A DNA stretch of 60,851 bases from Kofleriaceae bacterium (GTDB lineage Bacteria > Myxococcota_A > Polyangia > Haliangiales > Haliangiaceae), in NCBI GenBank assembly GCA_013368795.1, contig JABFXX010000085.1, positions 1 through 60,851 of the forward strand, written 5' to 3'. The notes beneath the pieces were generated by a model that did not search any database, had not been told where the DNA came from, and saw only the letters and a program-made list of their open reading frames with translations. Each line of letters starts with the position of its first letter. The stretch's first letter is position 1. Made by a program: the position numbers and the translations under genes. Shown one piece after another: positions 1-11,200 of this stretch.

Positions 1-444
1 CTCGAGCGCGCCGAGCTGCGCAAAGGCGCCGTGAAGGCCCGTGATCGGGCCTGCGTCGCGCAGCGCATGTCCCACCCGGGCCGTCGCACGCGCGAGCGTG
101 ACCTCGAGCGATGGTCGGAGAACGACATACGCGAGTGGCAGGTCGGCGCCATGCGCGGCCTCGACGAATGCGGGCAGCCACCACGGCCCGAGTACCCCGT
201 CGAGGATGACGTCGTAGTCGCCGCGCGCGTAGCCGAGTGCCGCGTCGATCATCACGCGCGTGACGACTTCGTTTTGCGCTGCCGACGCCGGGAGAAACGG
301 CAGCACGAACCCGGTCTTGATCCAGGTGAAGAAGCTGTCGGTCGGGATGTGCACGGTCGGCCGCGCCGCGGACTCGGCAAGCCGCTCCGCGACGGTCGTC
401 TTGCCGGCACCGGGCGGGCCCGCGATGAGCAGAAGCGTCGGCAT
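1..444 (-). CDS. P-loop kinase-like ATP-binding protein, truncated by the window edge
   Basis: Reading the minus strand from the ATG at 442-444 gives 148 codons with no stop before the window edge, so the C-terminus is missing. The protein opens MPTLLLIAGPPGAGKTT, a textbook Walker A loop directly after a first beta strand, and continues with PTDSFFTWIKTG and YDVILDGVLGPWW. This resembles small AAA/zeta-toxin/phosphotransferase-type P-loop kinases in which an Asp follows the P-loop helix (here in IPTDS). The substrate cannot be told. It lies 62 nt downstream of ppc on the same strand. Alternatives are an adenylyl-sulfate, gluconate or antibiotic phosphotransferase-like kinase. The Walker A and open frame are seen directly; the family is inferred. 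Confidence 0.8.
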   Translation of the reverse strand, partial: MPTLLLIAGPPGAGKTTVAERLAESAARPTVHIPTDSFFTWIKTGFVLPFLPASAAQNEVVTRVMIDAALGYARGDYDVILDGVLGPWWLPAFVEAAHGADLPLAYVVLRPSLEVTLARATARVGHALRDAGPITGLHGAFAQLGALE

Positions 445-487
445 TCCGCTGTTCTACGACCCGCAGAGAAAACGTCCAGACTTGTTG

Positions 488-499
488 TTTCGCGCGAAA
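488..499. repeat. 12-bp perfect palindrome between ppc and the downstream kinase
   Basis: TTTCGCGCGAAA is fully self-complementary and lies in the 62-nt gap between the two minus-strand genes. Next to it, at 501-517, CCGCC and GGCGG flank the ppc stop codon and could form a short hairpin in the ppc transcript, but no U-run follows. It may be a protein-binding site or a weak terminator; nothing decides between these. Confidence 0.35.
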
Positions 500-506
500 T
501 CCGCCA

Positions 507-3155
<2,649 letters not shown>

Positions 3156-3164
3156 GCCGGCGTT

Positions 3165-3190
3165 CTACCTCGATTCACGCTTCGAGGTAG
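3165..3190. promoter_or_regulatory. 9-bp inverted repeat in the ppc/GFA divergent promoter region
   Basis: CTACCTCGA (3165-3173) and TCGAGGTAG (3182-3190) are perfect reverse complements with an 8-nt spacer. They occupy the middle of the only 45 bp separating two divergent start codons (3155 minus, 3201 plus). A dyad in this place is typical of a dimeric regulator's operator, although an RNA hairpin in either leader is also possible. The dyad is seen; the role is inferred. Confidence 0.5.
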
Positions 3191-3200
3191 GCTCACGCGC

Positions 3201-3557
3201 ATGGCTGTCACCACACATCAAGGCGGTTGCCACTGCGGCGCCGTACGCTACTCCGTCGAGCTCGATACCGAAGCCTCCTCGATCTCGTGCAACTGCAGCA
3301 TGTGCGGCCGCTCCGGCACGCTGCTCCAGTTCGTCACGCCCGACAAGTTCAAGGTCGAGAAGGGCGCGGACAACCTCACCGACTACCAGTTCAACAAGCA
3401 CGTCATCCACCACACGTTCTGCAAGACGTGCGGCATCAAGCCGTTCGCGAACGGCCAGGGACCGAAGGGCCCGATGATCGCGATCAACGTGCGCACGATC
3501 GACGGTGTCGACGCGAACAAGCTGCCGACGAACCAGTTCGACGGTCGCAGCGCCTGA
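3201..3557 (+). CDS. GFA/CENP-V family zinc-binding protein
   Basis: This 118-residue protein belongs to the family named after glutathione-dependent formaldehyde-activating enzyme. Many members only share the zinc fold and have no proven activity. The zinc ligands are visible as GGCHCGAVRY near the N-terminus, CNCSMCGRSG near 35, and FCKTCG near 80, in the usual order. The ATG at 3201 is chosen because the conserved GGCHCGA motif follows directly; an upstream in-frame extension would run through the divergent ppc gene. Probably cytoplasmic, since no signal peptide is present. The exact substrate is unknown. Confidence 0.9.
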   Translation: MAVTTHQGGCHCGAVRYSVELDTEASSISCNCSMCGRSGTLLQFVTPDKFKVEKGADNLTDYQFNKHVIHHTFCKTCGIKPFANGQGPKGPMIAINVRTIDGVDANKLPTNQFDGRSA

Positions 3558-3573
3558 CCGTATACTCGGGCGA

Positions 3574-4782
3574 GTGAAACGGCTCGCGCTGGTGGTGCTC
3601 GTCGGGTGCGGTGCGCCCGCGCATCCCGCGCCCAGGTCCGCCGCCCCACGCGGCGACGACATCACGCTCTATCGCGACGTCGCTGTCATCCGGCAGCGGA
3701 TCGAGCTCGATCTGCCGGCCGCGACGACGATGAAGACCGTCAAGGTCGCCGCCGGCGTGCGCGCCTCGCAGCTCGTCGTCGTCGACAAGGCCGACCTCGA
3801 CGTCGTGCTCCGCGCACCGACCGACGGCACCACCGACGACAAGCCCGTCGAGATCACGCTCGACGTCACCGCCCGCCATGCAGGTCACTACACGATCGTC
3901 CTCGCGTACCTGACCGATCGCCTCGACTGGAACGTCGCGTACACGATGACCGCGAACGCGACGAGACAGCGCGCGCAGGTCCGCGGCGCGCTCGCGATCT
4001 TCAACACGACCGGCCTGCCGATCCACGCCGGGTCGGCGCGCGTGATCGATGCCGAGCTCGGCACGTGGCGCACGAAGACCTCCGAGGCGCTCGCCGCCGC
4101 GCTCATCTCCGGGACGTCGAGCTCGACCCCGCCCGCCCAGCCGCGCGAGCTCGGCTCTCTCGATCTGGGCGAGGGCGAGACCCGCGTCGAGCTCGTCGGC
4201 GCGACGACGCTCCAGATGTCGTCGGTGCTCGTCTACGATCCGATCGGCACCAAGCTCGATCACGCCGGGCCGAGCCCGCTGACCGACCCTGTGCTCGGCA
4301 TCACGCCACCCGCACCGGGCCGCGTCACGGAGAGCTTCGAGATCACCCGCGACAAGGCGCAGAGTGCCGGCCTTCCGGCGGGCCCTGTCCGACTTCTCGA
4401 CAGCCGACCCGACGGTTCGCTCGCGGTGCTCGGCGAGGCGAGCCTCTACGATGCGTCGACGCGCGTCGGCGACATCGACACGATCCCGGTCGGCACCGCC
4501 GAGGGTGTGACCGGCTCGCGCGAGCGCCGCGAGCTCACCGTCGAGGACAGCAAGCGGATCGTCGAGGAGTTCGTGATCACGATCGAGAACAAGCGCGACT
4601 ATCCGGTGCGCGTGCTGCTCCGGGAGCACCTGTATCGCGGCCAGAACTGGGTGATCGCGTACCCCCAGTCCGACCCCGACGCGAAGAAGGAGGGCCCGCA
4701 GCAGTTCTCGATGCGGCGGAACGTTCCTGCGAGGTCCCAGACCAAGATCCTCTACGTCGTGGTGTACACCTGGGGTCAGTGA
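3574..4782 (+). CDS. DUF4139-like lipoprotein
   Basis: GTG start at 3574 gives a 402-residue product opening with a short lipoprotein signal (LALVVLVGCGA, lipobox Cys about residue 12), so it is probably membrane-anchored outside the cytoplasm. The middle (DWNVAYTMTANAT...GALAIFNTTG) and the C-terminal beta-rich part (ITIENKRDYPVRVLLREHL, NWVIAYPQS, KILYVVVYTW) look like the DUF4139 fold, in which an N-terminal half is often coiled coil; that half is shortened here. Its stop overlaps the start of the ABC ATPase gene by 4 nt (GTGA), so it is probably co-translated with the transporter. Function unknown; the domain assignment rests on pattern memory. Confidence 0.75.
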   Translation: MKRLALVVLVGCGAPAHPAPRSAAPRGDDITLYRDVAVIRQRIELDLPAATTMKTVKVAAGVRASQLVVVDKADLDVVLRAPTDGTTDDKPVEITLDVTARHAGHYTIVLAYLTDRLDWNVAYTMTANATRQRAQVRGALAIFNTTGLPIHAGSARVIDAELGTWRTKTSEALAAALISGTSSSTPPAQPRELGSLDLGEGETRVELVGATTLQMSSVLVYDPIGTKLDHAGPSPLTDPVLGITPPAPGRVTESFEITRDKAQSAGLPAGPVRLLDSRPDGSLAVLGEASLYDASTRVGDIDTIPVGTAEGVTGSRERRELTVEDSKRIVEEFVITIENKRDYPVRVLLREHLYRGQNWVIAYPQSDPDAKKEGPQQFSMRRNVPARSQTKILYVVVYTWGQ

Positions 4783-5504
4783 TCGCCCGCGTCTCCGAGC
4801 TCACGATCCAGTACGGCAAGCGCGTCGCCGTCGACCGCCTCGACCTCGAGCTGCACACCGGCGAGATCGCGCTTCTCCTCGGCCCCAACGGCGCCGGCAA
4901 ATCGACGACGCTGTCGGCGATGGCGGGCGCGGTGTTGCCGAGCAACGGCTCGATCGTCGTCGACGGTGAAGACCTCGCAACCGCGCCTCGCTCCGCCCGC
5001 GCGAAGGTCGGCTTCGCCGATCAACCTCCCGCGCTCTACGAGTTCTTCACCGTCGAGGAGCACGTCGGCTTCATCGCCGAGGCGCGCGGCGCCGTCAAAG
5101 GTGCCGTCGACAAGGTGCTCGCCGATCTCTCGATCTCGAAGATCGCGCAGCGGCCGTGCCGCGAGCTGTCGTTCGGCATGCGCCAGCGCGTCGGCCTCGC
5201 CGCGGCGCTCGTCGGCCCGGTCAAGCTCGTCCTCCTCGACGAGACGCTCAACGGCCTCGATCCCCACGCCGCGCGCGCCGCCCGCGCGACGCTCCGTGCC
5301 GCGGCCGACGCCGGTGGCGCGATCCTGATGTCGACGCACCTCCTCGGCGTCGCCGAGCGGATGTGCGATCGCATCCTCGTCATGGACAAGGGCAAGCTCG
5401 TTGCCGACAAGCGCGGCGACGATGTCAAAGCGCTGCTCTCGCAGGGCCCGAGCGCCGTCGAGGACTTCTACGTCTCGCTGATCGCCGACGAGGGACCGAC
5501 GTGA
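4779..5504 (+). CDS. ABC transporter ATP-binding protein
   Basis: A 241-residue nucleotide-binding subunit that powers the membrane protein encoded directly downstream. Walker A is LLLGPNGAGKSTT near residue 35, the signature motif is degenerate (ELSFGMRQRVGLA in place of LSGGQ), Walker B is VKLVLLDET, and the H-loop is ILMSTH. The GTG at 4779 overlaps the previous stop, and the gene ends overlapping the next start, again by GTGA. The size and lack of a second cassette fit an ABC-2-type exporter or gliding/Na+ exporter-type half cassette. The substrate cannot be inferred. Confidence 0.93.
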   Translation: MIARVSELTIQYGKRVAVDRLDLELHTGEIALLLGPNGAGKSTTLSAMAGAVLPSNGSIVVDGEDLATAPRSARAKVGFADQPPALYEFFTVEEHVGFIAEARGAVKGAVDKVLADLSISKIAQRPCRELSFGMRQRVGLAAALVGPVKLVLLDETLNGLDPHAARAARATLRAAADAGGAILMSTHLLGVAERMCDRILVMDKGKLVADKRGDDVKALLSQGPSAVEDFYVSLIADEGPT

Positions 5505-6760
5505 CGAGCCGCGAGCTGATCCGATGGACGCGCCTCTACGAGAAGCGCGCGAAGCGAGGCTCGTCGGTGCTCGTCACGCTCGTCGCCGCCGTCGCGATGG
5601 CCGCGTTCGTGTACTGGCGCGCCGACGAGGCCGGCCCGCTCGCCGCGAGCCGTGCGTGGATCGGCGCGACGCTCGTCGCGTTCGGCTTCGCGTTCATGCG
5701 CGTGCCGTTCCACCTCTACTGGCGCCAGGACGCCGCCCTGCTCGCGCAGTTACCGATCGCCGGCGGCGCGTTGTTCGATGCCGCGTGGTACCGCTGCATT
5801 CGCGCCGCGCTCGCGACGACGCTCGTCGTGATCGCCGGCGCCGCACCGCTGCTCGCGCTCGACGCAGGCGAGGTCTCGTGGGCGACGCGGCCGCTCTCGA
5901 CGACGCCGATCGCCGGCGAGCTGCACGGCCTCTCGCTATTCGACTTCTTCATCCGCCACGTCGCGGTCGCCGGTGTGCTCGGCCTTGTCGCCGCGTGCTT
6001 TCTCCCCGCGGTCGCGACCTGGGCCGCGTCGCTCGTCGCGTATGGCGGCGCGACCAAGCTCGAGCTCGCGACGCAGCTCGCCGGTGCGCCGGTGCGCGCC
6101 GAAGCTCGCCCGCAGGTGCCTGCGAGCAACTCGGCGATCCTCGGAGCGCTCCCGGGCTTCGCGTCGACGGTCGTCATCGTGTTCGTGATCATCGTCGCGT
6201 CGTGGCTGTGGGGACGAACGCCGAAGCTGTCGGCGGCGACCGTGCTCGTCGGCCTCGCCGTGATCAGTGCGCTCGCCCTCGCGGCGGTGCGTGCGACCGC
6301 GCCGAAAGTGATGGGGACAATCCTGCGCGACGTCTCGGCGCTCGATCGCCAGCAACTCGCGACGCTCGAGATCCGGCCGCCGACTGCGCTCGAGCGCGCG
6401 ATCGCGAGCATGCTCGGCGAAGCCGCGCTGCCGTATCGCAAGGATGCCCGCCTGATGCGGCGCCGCTATCCGATGGCGTTCGCGCTCGGCGCGCTCGCAT
6501 TCCTCGTGCTCGTGATCGTTGGCCTCGCGCGTCCCGCCGATCCGATGCCGTGGCTCGTCGGCGTCATCGTCGCCGCCGGCCTCTATGCCGGTGCGCTCGC
6601 CGGCCGATTGTTCCGGCCGCCAATCGAGCTACCGCGCCTCGCTGCCACGCTTCCCATTTCCGCACGCGCTCGCCTGCGCGCGAAGGTCGCCTGGGTCGTC
6701 GCGTGGGCGGTGATCTTCGTCGGAATCCCGCTGGTGTTCGCCGCCGTTCGCCTGTCCTGA
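5501..6760 (+). CDS. ABC transporter permease-like membrane protein
   Basis: A 419-residue hydrophobic protein, starting at a GTG that overlaps the ATPase stop. Clear membrane segments include SVLVTLVAAVAMAAFVYW near 24-41, a long run near 150-185, GFASTVVIVFVIIVASWLWG near 230, AATVLVGLAVISALALAAV near 255, and further spans near 330, 350 and the C-terminus. The gene order lipoprotein-ATPase-permease with overlaps suggests one exporter unit. No extracytoplasmic MacB- or FtsX-type domain is obvious. The permease call relies on neighbourhood and hydropathy rather than on a recognised motif. Confidence 0.75.
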   Translation: MTSRELIRWTRLYEKRAKRGSSVLVTLVAAVAMAAFVYWRADEAGPLAASRAWIGATLVAFGFAFMRVPFHLYWRQDAALLAQLPIAGGALFDAAWYRCIRAALATTLVVIAGAAPLLALDAGEVSWATRPLSTTPIAGELHGLSLFDFFIRHVAVAGVLGLVAACFLPAVATWAASLVAYGGATKLELATQLAGAPVRAEARPQVPASNSAILGALPGFASTVVIVFVIIVASWLWGRTPKLSAATVLVGLAVISALALAAVRATAPKVMGTILRDVSALDRQQLATLEIRPPTALERAIASMLGEAALPYRKDARLMRRRYPMAFALGALAFLVLVIVGLARPADPMPWLVGVIVAAGLYAGALAGRLFRPPIELPRLAATLPISARARLRAKVAWVVAWAVIFVGIPLVFAAVRLS

Positions 6761-6795
6761 GCCTGGCACGCGCGCTGCACTGGCCGGCTCTCGCA

Positions 6796-7221
6796 ATGAC
6801 TCAGATCCGTGACGCCCTCGAGCTATTGACCGCCCAGCACGAAGAGCTCGACCAGCTCTTCGCCGCCGTGAGCCGCACGCGCGACGCGGCCACGTTCGAC
6901 GAGCTCTCTGACAAGCTGACGATCCACATCGCGCTTGAGCAGGAGCACCTCTACCCGGTTATCGCGCGCCAGGTATCAGGCGACGTCATGACAGAGCTTC
7001 GCGCCGAGCACGTCGCGATCAAGCGGCTCCTCTCGGAGCTCGTCTGGATCGACGTCGAGGACGAGGAGTTCCCGGAGCTGTTCGCCGCGCTGGGCGACCT
7101 GATGGTCGGCCACACCGCGTGGCAGGAGGACCAGCTGTTCACCGATGCAGCAGAAATGCTGTCGCGCGACCAGCTCGAGGCCCTCGTCGATCAGTTCGGT
7201 TCCGTCGCCGCGGCCGCGTGA
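6796..7221 (+). CDS. hemerythrin-like HHE-domain protein
   Basis: A 141-residue soluble helical protein. Metal-ligand-like residues are spaced as in the HHE cation-binding family: TAQHEELDQLF, LTIHIALEQEHLYP, LRAEHVAIKRL and HTAWQEDQLF. Such proteins bind a di-iron centre and serve in oxygen, NO or redox sensing or storage; which applies here is unknown. The ATG at 6796 sits 35 nt after the permease stop and may be part of the same transcript. Confidence 0.85.
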   Translation: MTQIRDALELLTAQHEELDQLFAAVSRTRDAATFDELSDKLTIHIALEQEHLYPVIARQVSGDVMTELRAEHVAIKRLLSELVWIDVEDEEFPELFAALGDLMVGHTAWQEDQLFTDAAEMLSRDQLEALVDQFGSVAAAA

Positions 7222-7247
7222 GGTAACCGGGAGCGTGTCAGGGCGCC

Positions 7248-8144
7248 TCAGGACGCCTGGAACACGTGGAGCGACCGCACACCGCCGGCGATCGCTCGAC
7301 TGCTGGTACGAGCGAGGTCGAACAGGCAGACGACCTCGGTCTGGCGTCCCGGATCGACGTTGACGATCAGCGACGCCACATTGGCGAGCACGAGATAGAG
7401 GCCCAGGCCCGAGCCGGGGTCCTCGAGGGTCGCGGGATTGGGCCGCCCGCGTTCATCGCGCGCACGGCGCACGTGATCGATCACGTCGCGCTGGCGGATC
7501 GCGCCGAATGGATCCGAGACCGAGACCGCGAGCGTGCGGTCGTCGCAGGCCCAGCGGAGCACCGCGCGCCGCCTGCCCTCGTCGAGCGAGATGACCGGCT
7601 TGGACTCGCGTGGCGCGTCGAACAGCGCGTTCATCAGGAGCTCGTCGATCACGCTCGCGAGCCGGTGCACGATCGGTCGGCGCGCGCCGCTCGCCTCGGC
7701 CCACGCGGTCACCTGGCCGATCGCCTGCCGCTTCTCGGCGTCATCCGCGACCGTGCGCTGGAACGTCCGGGTGCCCGGCGCGAGGTACTTCTCGAGGCCG
7801 AACAGGTCGCCCGATACGAGCTTCTCCGAGGTGATGCCCAGCTCGCGGTCGGACGGGTCGCGCACGAGGTGGCTGACCGGCGCCTCGAGCATGAGGGTGA
7901 TGAGGCCGTCGTCATCGAGGTCATCGCCGACCACGACGACCGGCGCACCGAGGTCGCGAAGCTCGTCGCCGGCCTGCCGCCGCGACTCGCGGTCGACGAC
8001 AAACAGCGCGACCTCGCCGGGTTCCGCCGGGGCGACCGGGACGGTGTCGTGGTGGTCGACCATGACACCTGCGCCGTCGAGGGCTCGCTCCACGATGCCG
8101 CAGACGCCCTCGTCGCGGCAGATGCAGATGGCGCGAGCCCTCAT
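7248..8144 (-). CDS. receiver-like domain fused to an anti-sigma-type HATPase
   Basis: 298 residues. The first ~125 look like a response-regulator receiver fold (RAICICRDEGVCGIVERAL, VALFVVDRES, APVVVVGDD), but the final conserved Lys of receivers is not evident (SHLVRDPSD), so it may be a pseudo-receiver. The second half has a GHKL/RsbW-like ATPase: SVIDELLMNALFDAP (N-box), VSDPFG (G1-like) and DPGSGLGLYLV (G2). Such proteins usually bind or phosphorylate anti-anti-sigma (STAS) proteins, and STAS genes occur in this window. A 14-bp palindrome abuts the ATG. The stop lies 26 nt from the convergent hemerythrin gene end. Confidence 0.8.
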   Translation of the reverse strand: MRARAICICRDEGVCGIVERALDGAGVMVDHHDTVPVAPAEPGEVALFVVDRESRRQAGDELRDLGAPVVVVGDDLDDDGLITLMLEAPVSHLVRDPSDRELGITSEKLVSGDLFGLEKYLAPGTRTFQRTVADDAEKRQAIGQVTAWAEASGARRPIVHRLASVIDELLMNALFDAPRESKPVISLDEGRRRAVLRWACDDRTLAVSVSDPFGAIRQRDVIDHVRRARDERGRPNPATLEDPGSGLGLYLVLANVASLIVNVDPGRQTEVVCLFDLARTSSRAIAGGVRSLHVFQAS

Positions 8145-8158
8145 CTCCTGGCCAGGAG
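8145..8158. promoter_or_regulatory. 14-bp perfect palindrome at the start of the receiver/HATPase gene
   Basis: CTCCTGGCCAGGAG is self-complementary and directly abuts the minus-strand ATG at 8144, so its AGGAG half doubles as a Shine-Dalgarno placed unusually close to the start codon. It lies in the 111-bp divergent region before the giant TPR gene. It could be an operator for autoregulation or fold to hide the ribosome site. No convincing -35/-10 pair was seen beside it. Confidence 0.4.
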
Positions 8159-8255
8159 CGTACGGGCCTCACCCGGTCAGGTCAACGCCCGCGTTTTCGG
8201 CGCCACCTTGAAATTCCCGTTGCTGGCATCGGTTCCGGAACGCCGGTACGATCAG

Positions 8256-11200
8256 ATGTTCATGGCGGATCCGCCACCGATCCGGGGGACCCCGATCAAA
8301 CCGCCGCCGCTACCGGCGCGCGGTCCGATCGCCGCGCCTGCTCCCGCGCGCACGGACGTGCACAAAGTGCAGTCGGCTCCCGATCCGATCGACGAGGACA
8401 CGCGCAATCTCGACGTGCCCGATGCCGGCATTCTCGTCGAGCACATGCTCGATCTCGTCGCGAGCGAAGCCGAAGCACTTCTCTCCGGTGACGATACCGA
8501 TGGTCGGCTCGCCGATCTCAACGTTCGCACCGCACTCGCGAGCTGGGATGGTCTGCACGAGCCCGAAGAGGCGATGCGCTATCTCGAGCTCGCGGAGACG
8601 CATCCGCTCGCGCCGCGCCTCCGCCTCTCGGCCGCGCTGAACCTGCCGCACCCCGAGCCGCTCGCCGCCGCCCAGGCGCGCATCGAGGCGCTGCCCGCGA
8701 CGCCGACGACGACCGCGCTGCTTATCGAACTGGTCGAGGCCTGGCTGTTCCGCTACGACCGGCCCGACACTGCCGCTGCGCTCGTCGACAAGATCCTCGA
8801 CCGCGAGATGACGCAAGCCGTGCGCGACCACGTGGTCGGCCTCGCAGCTCTCGCGCATTCTGTCGCCGGCACGTGGGACCGCGTCGTCGCCATTCGCCGC
8901 GACGCGCTCCCGGTCAACGCGACGCTCGACGACGTTGCAGCGACCGCCGCGATCGTGCTCGACCGCGGCAACGATGCCGCCGGCGCGCTCGAACTGTGCT
9001 GGGCCGCGATCGAGCGCATGGACGGACGCGAGACGCGCATCGGCGACACCCAGCCGTCGCCGACGCTGACCCGCAGCGGGATGCTGCGCGTGATCGACGT
9101 CGGCGTCGACGCCGCGGCGCGCTCCGGCGACCCGCGCATGCTCGAGCTGCTCGATCGCCGCGCCGAGCTCGTCGCCGGTCTGCCCGGCGGCGCGCTCGAG
9201 GCGCTCGCGACGCGCCACGCGGTCGCCGCTGCGCTGACGCGCGACGGCCAGCACGCGGAGGCGACCGCGCTATGGACGCAGCTCGCCGATGATCCCTCCG
9301 CCGCGACGAACGTCGCCGCGCGCCGCATCGCGATCCTCGCGACGGCGTGGGCCGCGATCGCCGCCGGCGATGCGAAGGCCGCACTCGCCGCGCGCCGCCG
9401 GCTCGCCGCGCTCGATATCGAGGACTGCGCCGAGGTCGCGTCGACGCACGCGTGGCGCGCACTCGAGCTCGCGGCCGTGACCGGCGAGGCGAAGGCCGCG
9501 CTCGCCGATCTCGCGCGCGCCGTCGTCGAGTCGACCGACAGCTCGGTCGCCGAGCAATGGCTCGATTTCGTCGATCACGCCGCGCCGACCGCCGGCACCG
9601 TCGCGCGCCTCGAGCGGCGCGGAGGCCTCGCGCTGCGCTGGGCCGCCGCACTCGCCGAGAAGCTCGGCGACCCGCCACGCGCACTCGAGCTGTGGCGCCG
9701 CGCGTGCGCGCTCGATGCCCGGCTCGGCAGCGAGTACGACCATCTCGTCCGCCTGCTCCGCAACACGGCCGACGACGACGACCTCGCCGAGGCGTACTCG
9801 CTGTGGGCGCTCGCCGAGACGGACATGCGCTGCGCGTCGGCGCTCCAGTGCGCGCGCGGCATCGTCGATCTCGTGCGCGGCGACTTCATCGAGGCCGAGG
9901 AGACGCTGCAGCGCGCGGCCGATCTCGATCCGAAGGACGCGTTCTGTCGCGCCGCGCTCGCCGCCGTGTATCGCGCGGGCAAGCGCTACGACCAGCTCTC
10001 GCGCGTGCTGTCGCAGCTGTCGACGTCGCTGACGAGCCGCGACGCGCGGGCCTCGGCGGCGCGCGAGTACGCCGAGCTCCTCGACGAGCATCTCGGCGAT
10101 CCGGTCGCCGCGCGCCAGGCGCTCGAGCGCATGATCTCCGAGCGTCCCGAGGACGAGGACGCGATGCTGTCGCTCGCCGTCTTCTACGACCGCGACCAGC
10201 AGTGGGACCGCTCGATCGAGCTGCGCAAGAAGGCGGTCGCGATCGCGCGCGAGCCCGAGCGCCGCGCCGAGCTGTGGGTCGAGATCGCGATCCGCGAGGA
10301 GCGCCGCGGCGATCGCGATGCCGCACTCTCGTCGCTCGACAAGGCGCAGGAGATCGGGCATCGCAAGGCGGACGTGCTGCGCGAGCAGGCGCGCATTCAC
10401 CGCACCGCCGGCCGCAACGATCGCGCGCTCGATATCGTCCGCGCCGAGCTCGCGACCGATCCGCCGATCGCGCGCCGCATGCAGCTGCGCAGCGAGGAGG
10501 CTCAGCTCCTCACGGCGCTCGACCGCGAGCCCGAGGCTGTCGTCGCCGCGTACCTCGACGTGCTGTCGATCGAGCCCGATCAGACCGAGGCGCTCGCCGG
10601 CATCGAGGCGCCCGCGCGCCAGCTCGGCCACTGGGACGAGCTCGCCCGCGCATTCCGCGGTGCACCGGCGACGCCGCGCAACCTCGAGGTGCTCGCCGAG
10701 GCGCTCGCGAAGATCGCCGAGTGGCCCGAGCTCGCCGAGGTCCGCCGCCGCCAGCTCGAGGCCGCGACCGCCGTCGACGAGAAGGCGCGCCGCGCGAGCG
10801 AGCTCGCGAAGCTGTACGAAGACGAGCTCGGCGACATGGACGCCGCGATCCGCATGCTCGTGATCGCGCAGGCGGCGGTCCCCGATCCGGCGCGCGGCAA
10901 GGAGCTACTCCGCCTGCTCCGCGGCGCCGAGCGGTGGGCCGAGGTCGCGCAGGCGCTCGAGCGCGAGCTGCCGCAGATCCGACCGATCGACACCCAGCGC
11001 CAGGTCGATGTCCTGCTCGAGCTCGGCGAGCTGCGCGCCGACAAGCTCAACCGGCTGTCGGATGCCGTGCAGGCGTACGAGGCCGTGCTCGAGCGCGACG
11101 GCAAGAACCTCGTCGCCGCCGAGCGACTCGAGAAGCTCTACGAGCAGCTCGGCCGCGATCGCGAGCTCGCCCGCATGCTCGAGGCGCGCGCCGAGACGAC

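Noticed and set aside
7266..8255. Upstream in-frame extension of the giant TPR gene
   Set aside because: It runs opposite to the receiver/HATPase gene, has Arg-rich shadow composition, and the Pro-rich true N-terminus begins at ATG 8256.
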